64,000 nt of DNA from Bradysia coprophila (taxonomy: Eukaryota; Arthropoda; Insecta; Diptera; Sciaridae): the NCBI RefSeq assembly GCF_014529535.1, contig NC_050736.1, positions 5,332,001-5,396,000 of the forward strand. Direction: 5' to 3'. Below are positions 45,574-58,948 of the stretch, in pieces. Under the pieces are notes generated by a model. The model was given only the letters and a program-made list of their open reading frames with translations. It did no database searches and was not told where the DNA came from. The translations under genes and the position numbers were made by a program. Numbering within the stretch: the stretch's first letter is position 1; the number at the start of each line of letters is the position of its first letter.

Positions 45574-46330
45574 AATTACTGAACAATTCTCATCCCATTA
45601 TTATTCACGGTGAATTGCTAGTGTTTGATACACTTCCTTAGTTCCAGTATAAATTTTGCTAGATCCAAGAGCCGAGACTATTTTTAATCATTATTACAGA
45701 TAACAGATGACGGACCTGTTTTTAAAACACTCAGAATTCGTCTTTTATGCACTTTATGTGAAGCTATACAGTATTATATGTTGTATACAGCAGTGTGCTG
45801 TCTATAGTAAAATGGATGAAAATGTGAGAGAAAATGTGTTCATGAGGTCTTTTACAATAACGCACAACCTCGTATTGATAAGAACGATTCAGTCGTTGCC
45901 CTTTTCATAAAAACGACAGCTCCAATAGCATAGGCGTCAAACAAAAATGGTCAGGTCGTTTCTGTTATCAACTCGGTTTGATTTAATTGCACAAATTAGG
46001 AAATGTATTCGGAAGGCGATTCGGTATGGGAAGTAAACTATTATGGGAAAGCCTTACTTATACTTTTCAATCAAAAATTAAGTTAAAACCCATACTCAGC
46101 AATAACAATCCGATGATCAGTAACGCAGTCTGAAACTGAACAAATATTTAACACTTAGTAAATTCCGTCCGAATTTTGTTTAATTTAGCGAGACGAGCCC
46201 ATTAATGTTTTGGTGATTAACGTGACAAGAAAGATAATCAGGCTCATTATCAACATCAACTATCTGAAAATCATATTTAGGAAACTACGCCTTCAGGCTC
46301 AAATTTGAATCATTCAACATTAGTGCAACA

Positions 46331-47191
46331 ATGAATCTCTGGCAGCAAACCGTTTCAACGTTTTTTACATTATTGGTGGCAACTTCAGGATGGGTAGTAA
46401 TTCCATTTCAATTAAATTAAACTGAGCTAATTTCCAAACGATATTGTCAGCGTCCGTTTACGATAGAAATGCAGAATCTTACCTATGAATTGCTTCATCC
46501 AAACGTAGTCGACGTAAATATAACAATGAAAAATAGAACTCATCTCGATGTTCACATCAATTTCGGACGAGATATTCCACAGGCATTTATTGACCTAACA
46601 GTTTTGCATGATGCGGGTGATGATAAATTCGATTTGGTTTACATGAACAAAACCGTAGACATTTGCCAATTTTTAACGAATAGAAAATCTAATATTTTCT
46701 TTGATATCGTTTATAAAGTGATGTTAGAGTATGCCGCCACCTTACCTGACCGATGTCCTATACGCAAGGTAGGTAATACAAAATGACGATTCTCAACGCA
46801 CTTCAAGCAAAAGTGGTACTCTAAATAGGCTACTGAATCTTGACAGTGCCCCACACAAAATTTTACACTGTAAAAAGAGTGTGGATAAAATTTCATACAA
46901 AAACTACTCTATTTGGCAGCTGTCATTAATAGCACTTTTGCTTGAAGTGCGTTGCGATTCTACTTTAACTGGATATACTTCATGTAGTTGACACGTTGAC
47001 AAAATTTAATTCAGAAAAAATACCAGCTCATCAATACATTTGTCGATCCAGAAAAGTTTCCAAGCTTTATGCCTGATCATAAAGGCAAAATTTCGATTTT
47101 GAGCTGGTGGAAGCCGAAAGGTGTAAAAATCGCTTTAATGAAGATGAATTTTAAACTCGTCTTTCAGCGGACGTACAGAGCAAATGGATAA
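46331..47191 (+). CDS. DUF1091-family secreted protein
   Basis: Three exons: 46331-46393, 46451-46768, 47015-47191, all phase 0 with GT-AG borders (TGG|GTAGTA, GTCAG|CGT, AAG|GTAGG, TTCAG|AAA). They give 185 residues. The first exon is a signal peptide (MNLWQQTVSTFFTLLVATSG). Then come the DUF1091 hallmarks: a beta-rich stretch, VDICQFLTNRKSNIFFDIVY with the invariant Cys and Phe, DRCPI, FVDPEKFPSFMP, and the closing strands KGKISILSWWKP...MKMNFKLVFQR. The family is related to MD-2-like lipid-binding folds and is greatly expanded in flies. The function is generally unknown, with roles proposed in chemosensation and lipid binding. The length fits the family. The second intron contains a complete MITE. 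No neighbouring paralog was found in the window. Confidence 0.9.
46794..46954. mobile_element. 161-bp MITE in the DUF1091 intron, 7-bp duplication
   Basis: Perfect 22-bp inverted ends beginning CAACGCACTTCAAGCAAAAG, flanked by CGATTCT on both sides (46787-46793 and 46955-46961). The interior also folds. Insertion leaves both splice sites intact. Confidence 0.9.
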
Positions 47192-47372
47192 GGTGCAAAT
47201 ATCTTAGTTTTTTACATCTAAATATAATGAAAATTAAAAATGTATCCGAATTGAATTTGTGAAAATCAATTTTGTTTTATTTCTGGAAATACATTCGGGA
47301 AATATTAAAAACCGAGTCACAGTGTGAGCTTGAAAATGTTTCTCTATTCGTGCTGATTCTAGTAACCAAAAC

Positions 47373-47495
47373 GATACTATCACAAATAATTACTAAATCT
47401 AGGACTTTCTTTGCTCAAGTTATTGTCTAATGTTGGTTGGTGCGCGTCTTTCACTTCATTAATTCTCGATTTCGTCGTTGCATCTACGGCAAAAA
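47373..47495 (-). repeat. Degenerate CCTTTTAG-family MITE copy
   Basis: ACGATACTATCACAAATAAT, CTAAATCTAGGACTTTCTTT, GTCTAATGTTGG, CTTTCACTTCATTAATTCTC, TTTCGTCGTTGCATCTACGG follow the family order but are diverged. Confidence 0.35.
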
Positions 47496-47790
47496 TATTA
47501 AATGAACTATAGGCTTTGTTCACAAATTATTGTAGCGCTCAGGGCCGTACTGATATACCAGAAGACCTACCGGACGATGGCTTCAGTCAAAATTGTTTTT
47601 TCCGCCCGAGCTGCATGTAAACGAGCCATCAGAACAGTCGGAGCGTTTGCTGCGACTGAGCCCCGTATAAACCCGTATATCTATTGTGTACGTGACCCTA
47701 GTGCGTCTGTCACCCTACTTTGACCGTAGACCTATTGCACCCGTAAACGTAGTTGAAGTCAAATTATTATGAAATGTGTACATCTTACAA
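47496..47790. other. Unrecognised, moderately GC block
   Basis: GCCGTACTGATATACCAG to GCACCCGTAAACG is less AT-rich than its flanks. No gene recognised. Confidence 0.3.
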
Positions 47791-48501
47791 ATTGCGCATA
47801 GCGCAATTACGAAGCCCCGTACGACGTTCCTTTCAAATGAAACAAAAATTTCAAATCGCCCTAAAATTTTATTTTTTGAAGGGCCTAGTATCGGCCTCAG
47901 TCCGAGGACCCAAATTTAAAAATTTTTTCAACTACATTCTATTCGGCCTTTGATTACCTCCCAAATGAAACAAAAATTACGAAAAACGGATGAAATTTGC
48001 TCGAGTTATATGTAAAATACACGTAGGGCCCTAGTAGTGGCCTTAGTCCAAGGACCCAAATTTAATTTTTTTTCAACAACATTCTATTCGGCCTTTGATT
48101 ACCTTCCAAATGAAACAAAAATTACGAAAAACGGATGAAATTTGCTCGAGTTCTATGTAAAATACACATAGGGCCCTAGCAGCTTTTCACTTCTAAGGCC
48201 CTAACTCACGGTCCACTCACCCGATTTTAAAAAACTTTTTTTTCCTGGATTGGTATTAACAATACCTATCATTTGCCGTGTCATTTACATTTCCATCGTT
48301 TATTTTGCCATAAATATCACCAAGACAGACGGACAGACGGACAGACGGACAGACGGACAGACGGCCCAAATTTTTATTGCGGATTCGTCATCTATGAACA
48401 TAGGCAAACACTTTGCCCTTACCGTCTGCTTCGAATTCCATCAATTACACACGGCATCGTAATCCTATAAGCCCCTTTGTACTTCGTACGGGGCTAAAAA
48501 G
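47791..48501 (+). mobile_element. GCCCCGTACGA repeat, copy 1, with (ACGGACAG)n
   Basis: Starts with the palindrome ATTGCGCATAGCGCAAT, then AGCCCCGTACGACG. It ends TACTTCGTACGGGGCTAAAA, the inverted counterpart. Inside are two copies of a 146-bp direct repeat (about 47877-48180, each with CTAGTA...GGCC..AGTCC.AGGACCC and CGGATGAAATTTGCTCGAG) and a GACAGACG microsatellite at 48325-48364. Copy 2 at 62250-63335 has the same order. Confidence 0.65.
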
Positions 48502-48591
48502 CCGCACCTGATTGCCAAATACGGCCAGTCTGGATTTGTTAGCGCTTAGGTGTGGACATGGACTTATGTAGATTAATACGAAATAATTATT

Positions 48592-48787
48592 TGCATCACT
48601 TGGATTGAAACCACGAAATTACAGTATACGTGTGAATTCGTATACCGAGAGAATAATTTTAGCATGAGTATGTCTGTGTCGTCGAGACGAAGTCGAGACG
48701 CAACATATATACATATGCAAAAATAATTCGCGTGGGATACGAATTCACACACATACTGTGATTGAGTGGTCTCAATCCAGTGATGCA
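48592..48787. mobile_element. 196-bp MITE with about 55-bp inverted repeats
   Basis: Left TGCATCACTTGGATTGAAAC and CACGAAATTACAGTATACG plus TGTGAATTCGTATACC. The right arm is the reverse complement with about ten differences (CAATCCAGTGATGCA at the end). The centre holds GAGACGAAGTCGAGACG. The two overlapping short frames here are a consequence of the palindrome. Confidence 0.8.
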
Positions 48788-51569
48788 CAAAATTTTACAC
48801 TCGTCACACCATGAAATACACAAACAACAAAACCAAATACAAAGCATTTTTATCACATTGTTACACATCGCTCAAGGTTAAACTTAAATGTATAGAAGTA
48901 GTATAAGAATAAAAACGAAACCGAAAATACGCGATACAAAGACGAACGAGTCGATCGTTCAATGTGCATCACACTACTCGTTGATACGGAGAGTAAGCTC
49001 CGCCTTCGTATCAAATTTCTCTCTTTGACGAATAACATAAACAACCTCCACCATTAAGCAAAACATCGTCTGAATCCCTAGACCTGTTTGCAAGGTCTGT
49101 TGAGAGAGAACTAAAAAAGTGTGGTTTCCGATAACTTTTGACGCGTGATATTCAGTGTTTTCATGGTTTGGCGAGTGTAAAAGGATTTTGCATGTGACAC
49201 AAGTAGATACGTAGAGAAATAGATGTAACAGTGATTTACACTTAAAGACTTCGAAATTTTTAGTAGAGGTTTTACGAAGCGAATGCACGCTGTTGTTATG
49301 CTTTCTTGACTAAATTTTCGTATCAGAAGTACAACATAGATTACCAGATAATCAGCCTATTCGTGAAAGTAGAAGACCTGACTCTGGGGTGTATTTACAG
49401 AAATTAAAATATTTTTGAAAAAATTTGAATGCTGATGGCTCAAGTTAGCACTCAACTAGTTTTTTTTTACATTTTATGTGTGTCTAACATTTTTATATTC
49501 CTTTTTCTCTTTCCATAATTGATTTCGGGGTTAATTTTTGATATAGCCCACCTACGTTTGTTACTATTTTTTTCCTTTATTCACTGATCTAAAGAAAAAC
49601 ATTCATCAGGTGAGAGATATCAAATTTCGAAGTTCATCAATATTCCCGGCCTTTGAAACAGAGCTTGGTTCACTTTAAAAAAAAAATCCCTCCCTTCCAT
49701 TATAATTCCTACGTTTGTCACAATTTTATTCCTTCTATATTTTGATTCTGTTATGTTCACTTTACTGCTCTGAAAAACTTACTAATTATGAATCTTCAGC
49801 AAGTCAATTTGTTCGTCGTGTAAACTAGCTTCCAATCATCGCCTATTTTTGGAATTAAATTCTCATAAAATCAATAAAATTCTAAAAAAAATATAATTCC
49901 AAAAATGGGCTCTGCTTCCAATTATTTTGCTGCTGATTGTTGATTATGTTTCGGTATCTTCTCATAGATTTTACATCCTATCCATCTGGACGAGAATCGA
50001 AATCGAAACAATAGTGATGGATGATTACATTCATAATATAAATTGTTCGTTTATTAATTCATTTGATATTAATGCAAAAATTAATATAAATTTGATTTAA
50101 AAAATAATTTTTACAAAATTTTGAGAATGCTTAGTGTATAAAAAACAATACAGAAATCATTTTGCAATACAAAAATAAAAGAAATAAATTAGTTTTTCAG
50201 TTAACTTTTCACAGACGGCCCATGTTCCCAGTATAAACAATCGAATCCCAAATCGGTTGACCTCTTTCTATCTAAGTTTTTTCAGTGGATTGATACAATT
50301 GATAAATTTATTATTCGTTTTGATACAAATTTTGCTAGATTAGAAACACATTGCTTAAATTTTTGTGACTATAAACAGTCTTTAGATAACATTGTCGTCT
50401 GCAATTTGATTTACTTGTACACCAGAATTCACCGACAATGGAAAATAAAAATTGTTCCCCGTTGATTTCAACATTTCAATCATTTTGTGACATAAGGATT
50501 CGTTCCAGAAGTGAATTGTAACTGAGGCAACGACTGATTCGGTACATTTGACATAGTAAAAGTTTTCAAATACTTAAATGTGTCACAATGCATACCATTC
50601 ATACTATTCATTTGAGCGTATAAAAACGCTCGCTTAACTTGTATAAGAAAACTTAGAACTAAGTGCTGAAAAAATCAACATTTCACAACTTGGTCCACAA
50701 GCCATCATTGTCGAAAACATTAGTTAAGTCATCGAAGCTCATCGAATCTACTACTCCTTTTGATCCACTTTCAACAGATCGACTAAAATTCTACTTCATT
50801 TGAAATAAGGTAAATTCGAATTAACGGGAGTTCATCTATCATCACATAGCAGTCTGCAAAAGGTTAATTGAAAATTTTGTTCGATCAGAAATTTTACACT
50901 TTTTGTATTTAAAAAACGAGAGTTAAATGATAATGTGTATGAATGAGTAATGAGATGTGTCTGTATGGGTGTGTTGGGTGGTGTCGTTTCATATGTTTTG
51001 TTATAACTACAAACAGAAATGATTCTAATAAAAAATCTCTTAGTGAATAAATTAAGGGCACATCATGATACAAAAACGAGTTTATAAAAGAATGGATTTA
51101 AAGATACTGACGTCAAAATCGTTCCGAATCGTCATAGAACCGTTTGGAACATTTTTTCTTGTTCGGCAGCATCTTTGTTGGTGTTTTATTGATTTAACAA
51201 AACATAACAAGGTCATAAAAAAGCGTACATTACAACAATTAATAAATATTAGTAATTTTTTGTTTGTGATAAGAGTTTTAAGCGTAAGTGTACAGCTGCA
51301 GCATAAGAGTCACAAAATTACATTTAGCGAAGGGTAGCAAATTAAAAAAAAGGGACAATGTGTCCAATGTCCAGCGATCTGAACCGAAACTTTTTGAAAA
51401 ATGAGATTCGAGAATTGGATTCTTTTTGGTTGCAATCTCGATCACTTGCAAGCGAGTGATGTCAATGTGGTTAAAGTGAAACAAATTTAACAAAAAAAAA
51501 AAAATATAAAAAGAAGAAAGATCTCGTTGTGTGATGGGTAGGACAGGCATTGAAATACTATAAACATTT
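48788..51569. other. AT-rich DNA including the WDR47 3' UTR
   Basis: A short palindrome TTGATACG...CGTATCAA lies at about 48978-49013. The WDR47 stop is at 51570-51572, so the 3' UTR lies directly below. No other gene recognised. Confidence 0.4.
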
Positions 51570-54890
<3,321 letters not shown>

Positions 54891-55962
54891 CTTGAGCAAC
54901 ACAAATTGGTTTTACAATAAAGGTAAATTTGCATAAGCCTTTATTATTGATTCTAAACGGATTTGTGGTATTTTCTTTGTTGAAAATAGATTTAAAAAAA
55001 TCCGAAAAGAAATTACATCATAAGGTGGACACTGTAACGGTTTCAGGTCATTTCATAACTCTTTTTATCGATACTTTTGATCAAACACAATAAAAATATG
55101 GATGAATTATGAAAATATTTCTTTTTCTTTTCAATTGAAGACGTTACTATCGATAACAATATACCGATTCTTTGACCTAATAACAATACGAATTACATAA
55201 TCAAATGCGATGGTGTAATGGAGTTCATTCACCACATTTTTACCGAATGTGTTTTACATAAAAGTTTTTATTTCTAATCTAAATCTTTGATTAAATCCCA
55301 ACCAAAAATGTGTGGACAAATGAATGAAATTTTTGTATTTAAAAGTAATTTATGTTTCATGTTTCCACACAGAAACGATATAATCTATGAATTGGGTCAG
55401 AAAACTGTCGGTGAATTTCATTTAACTTGTTTACCAACTATAATATGATGCTAACAAAAACAAAACGAAATGAGAGAATAAAAAAAAAAATCTCCGGAAA
55501 AAAATTACGTATACCAAACTGCAGAGAATGACGAATAAAATGCAAATCGACAAAATTTATTCATTTTAAAGCATACGTAAATTTCGTTCAAGTGATTATC
55601 TATTGGAGAAAACATTTGATAATTTGCATAATTTGTAATTAAAGCAATAATTGTTGTGAGTAAATAGTTGGGTGATGGAGGACGCCGATTGATGAATATT
55701 CATTTGATAATATTAATGGAATTGCTTGGCTTTGTTTTGGTGTTTTGAGCAATCCGGAAGTTGGTTCGTACAAGTACAATAACTCTAAAGAAATTTCTTC
55801 CACTCATACAGATATGCAAGAAAATCGGAAGACCTTTTACACTTAAGATTGATTGATCTTAAAAGACAAGGAATTTAATGAGCCTGTTCTGACTTTAGAT
55901 TGACTGAATTAATTGCTGGTCTAGATTTAATATCGTTGACACATTCAAATTGGTATCTTTCA

Positions 55963-56171
55963 GAATCATCTGTTTTAGACAGTAACGACAGAAATAAGAG
56001 ATGATCTGCACTTAATTTTTTTTTCTTATATATCTAAATGTTTGCTAAAACGAATGAAGTACAAGATTTGATATGAAGCACATAGCGTTAGGGCGATAGA
56101 CGATACTTCAAACAACAGAAGTAACAGATTTGATGATCGATATACGTATACGTCTGCATTTTTCAAAAGAT
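55963..56171 (+). repeat. CCTTTTAG-family MITE copy
   Basis: ATCTGTTTTAGACAGTAACG with ACAGAAATAAGAG, AAACGAATGAAGTACAAGAT, CAACAGAAGTAACAGATTTG and ATGATCG. The right end is TTTTCAAAAGATTG, with the outer repeat decayed. Confidence 0.65.
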
Positions 56172-56381
56172 TGAATGTTGAGCTGAAATAATGATCTCTC
56201 TAATTCGAAAAATCCGTTATTGTTTTATATAATCGTAGAACGACCTAAAAATGTGTCGGTTTTTTACAAACCGAAAACACAAAGTTCTCAGAAACGTGGA
56301 GCAGTGAGCCTCAAGATATTCGCTGCAGTTGACACAATAAGATTGAGTCCAACAGCGCATTGTGTTGAAAACAGATAAATA

Positions 56382-56861
56382 TCAGCCGAAAAGGAAAAAA
56401 AAATTATCTTTTAGTCGGTCGAACCTCAATTTCCTTAACTGATACTTGTCCCGATTCGCAATCATCAACAAATTATCATCTCTTCCGTTGAAAATCGGCG
56501 TTACAGGATTTTTTATTCCAAAGTTATGTTGACTGTGGCCATTCTTTGTACTTTTCCCATTCATGCCATTCATCATATCCGGTCCATGTGCCGCTCCATT
56601 AATCAATTTTCGATTATTTTGATAATAATTGTATTCACTCGAATCATACATCGAGTTTTTGTAATTGTTTTTCATATTTTTGTGATCGACCATATACATT
56701 TTGCTATCGGCCATACGTGTATCACGGTCATGGTACATTGGCGGCCACGGTCGCATCGGTTCATTGCCGCTGGAGAATCGTTTGAAATTGCCATTGTTTG
56801 TCGGTTGGAAGTAGCCGGTTTTTTTACTTTTATATTTTGGCACATCGGAACCACTAACCAT
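56382..56861 (-). CDS. Probable first coding exon, Asn/Met-rich protein
   Basis: An ATG at 56861-56859 in a good insect context (AACAATGG) opens 159 codons starting MVSGSDVPKYKSKKTGYF. The composition is strongly biased to Asn, Lys, Met and Tyr (MKNNYKNSMYDSSEYNYYQN, MMNGMNGKSTKNG). A possible donor, GACAA|GTATCA at about 56,440, leaves phase 2. That matches the phase needed by the WDR47 linker exon at 54.9 kb, so it may be the 5' exon of that gene or of one isoform; then the N-terminus would lack LisH/CTLH. It could equally belong to a separate small gene. No domain is recognised. Confidence 0.45.
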   Translation of the reverse strand: MVSGSDVPKYKSKKTGYFQPTNNGNFKRFSSGNEPMRPWPPMYHDRDTRMADSKMYMVDHKNMKNNYKNSMYDSSEYNYYQNNRKLINGAAHGPDMMNGMNGKSTKNGHSQHNFGIKNPVTPIFNGRDDNLLMIANRDKYQLRKLRFDRLKDNFFFLFG

Positions 56862-58328
56862 TGTTAATTTTCTTCGTTAATGAATGGTTCTCGTAGGTGG
56901 TGTGGTAATAATTACAATTTTTTTTTTCTTGTTTTGTTTTAGATTTTTACAATGGTTCCACTTAACAATGTGGAAATTGCATAATTTATGTAAATTTTAA
57001 TGAAGAAAATGAAATTGTTTTTTTCTTCTTCGTTATTCTTCTATTGCTGAGTAAATTTACACGTGTGAATTTACTTTTACTTAATGTCGATCAATGCAAA
57101 ACAAGCTGTTGTTTGTATACTACACTTTAAACATTTTTTTATTTGGTTTTTTAATGAAAAACAATTAAAAAATTGTACGAAATGAAACAAAGGTAACACA
57201 ATATCGAGAAAAAATTCAATTTTTAAGAAAGTCTTTTCACTGTAGCTTTTTTCTCAATTTTTTTTTTTAGCAAATTTTAGATGCCATCACCTAACATCAT
57301 TGTAACACATAATTTTTATGAACAAAAAATTATTTTAAGTGAAAACAATTTCACATTTTTGGTTTCTAGCAATTCACAACAACTGAATCTGTTATTAATA
57401 TAACCGTATTTTCAAATTCCGAGTTCTAATTTTCATTTATTATTTTTGTTGTTCGGTTCGTTAAAAAAAAAAGTCGAAATGGAATACAACTGCGTACGGC
57501 ATGAGTACATGCTTGGCCACAATATAAAAAAAATCAGACAAAAACAATTTCAGCGTTGATTTTCAATAAACGTTTTCCGTGCACAAGATGTTCTATTTAT
57601 TGAACCACAAATGGCCACTAATCACACCAATAGATTCGGTTCAATGCAAAAGCGATATGCAACGATGACCATTCAACGAAACCAGTGTGTTTTTATGGCG
57701 ACCGTATTCTTAATCTCAATAAAAAAATATTGTTTGGTCAATATGCACGGTTTATGCGATCAAATAAAAAAATAGCATTAAAAACTATACACGTCCGACA
57801 TCTGAGACAACGTTCACTGAACTGAACCGACGATGGTATGTTTAGATACACCATTCTTATGGTCGAGAGAGTCAAAAGAAATTGGATATTTTATGCATAT
57901 ACGGCATAGAGGTGATAGTGGAAGAGCTACCGTGGTATGGCATGTATAATATGTTGATGAAGAAATATTCATTTATATATTGTTGAGATTAACACTTTAC
58001 CTCATTGTTGATAAATAATGTGCTTCGGAGATGTGGAAATGCGAGTATAAATTAGAGCGAAAATGAAAAGTAAAATTGCTGGTTGTACGGTATAGCGAAA
58101 GAAACAGATAAAATAAGTGAAAATAATCAAAGATTTGTAATGACTTCTTATTGCTAACTTTGTTGCCTCACACATGCAATTAACCGATGTGTTGTAAGGT
58201 TTGTTAGTCCACCCAAGGCGAATTCAGTGTTTGATCACTAATTCCGAATCGCTCAACAGTGCTCGCTTCTCGCAATTAAATCAAGTAAAATCTGTGATAT
58301 AGTGGAAGTGGAAGTGAGTACTTCTTTG
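56862..58328. other. AT-rich DNA upstream of the 56.9 kb start codon
   Basis: Would contain the 5' UTR and promoter of the - strand gene. No core promoter motif could be singled out in the AT-rich background. Confidence 0.35.
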
Positions 58329-58948
58329 TGTTGGAGGTTGGAAACTAATTTGATGTTGAGTTGAGAAAGGACCGTCTATTATTGAATGTAAATTTAGAAT
58401 TTTCTGAATGTTCCACTGAATGTACTACTAAGTTATTATTCAATTGATCGTGCTACTTTGAATCTTCAACACTCCTCCGCAAACGTACACGATCGATGCT
58501 GCATACTCCTCCTTGAACTTAGAAGGATTAATCCTAATCCAGCTCTTTCGTCCCTTTTCATTCGCCATAATCAATACAATACCTTGCTATGTTGCCATGC
58601 TCGACTACGCTGCTATGCCAGACTACGTTTCTATGCCGGACTATGCTGCTGTGCAGGACTACGCTACAATGCCATGTCTTTCTATGCCGCTACGTCCTGC
58701 TATGCCACAATGTCTTGCTATGCCACAATGTCTTGCTATGCCTTGTATGCCTTCAATGCCTTGTCAACAATAGCTATTTAATAAACGCTACTGGGTCCCA
58801 TAACCTGTTGGAGGTTGGAAACTAATTTGATGTTGAGTTGAGAAAGGACCGTTTATTATTGAATGTAAATTTAGATTTTTCTGAATGTTCCACTGAATGT
58901 ACTACTAAGTTATTATTCAATTGATCGTGCTACTTTGATTGTTCAACA
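58329..58948 (-). mobile_element. Copia-type TRIM (miniature LTR retrotransposon)
   Basis: Two 143-bp LTRs (58329-58471 and 58806-58948), each TGTTGG...CAACA on the + strand and differing at four positions, are flanked by the 5-bp duplication CTTTG (58324-58328 and 58949-58953). On the - strand the LTR is followed at once by GGTTATGGGACCCAG (58805-58791), which resembles the initiator-tRNA-Met primer site of copia. A polypurine tract GCGGAGGAG (58480-58472) precedes the other LTR. The 334-bp interior has no gag or pol. It holds degenerate tandem repeats built on CTATGCC (about 58586-58762). On the - strand there is also a 42-codon frame (MANEKGRKSWIRIN...) that runs into the LTR. It must have been mobilised in trans. 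Confidence 0.92.

Noticed and set aside
48325..48364. CRISPR-like spaced repeat array
   Set aside because: Simple 8-bp microsatellite in a eukaryotic genome; no spacers.
48250..48470. Overlapping + strand frames with DGQTDRRTDGQT
   Set aside because: Translation of the ACGGACAG microsatellite; not coding.
56526..56867. 113-codon + strand frame
   Set aside because: Antisense of the Asn/Met-rich exon at 56382-56861.
58458..58825. Three overlapping + strand frames rich in CYA, MPDYA and LCRTT
   Set aside because: Translations of the CTATGCC tandem array inside the TRIM, in all three frames.
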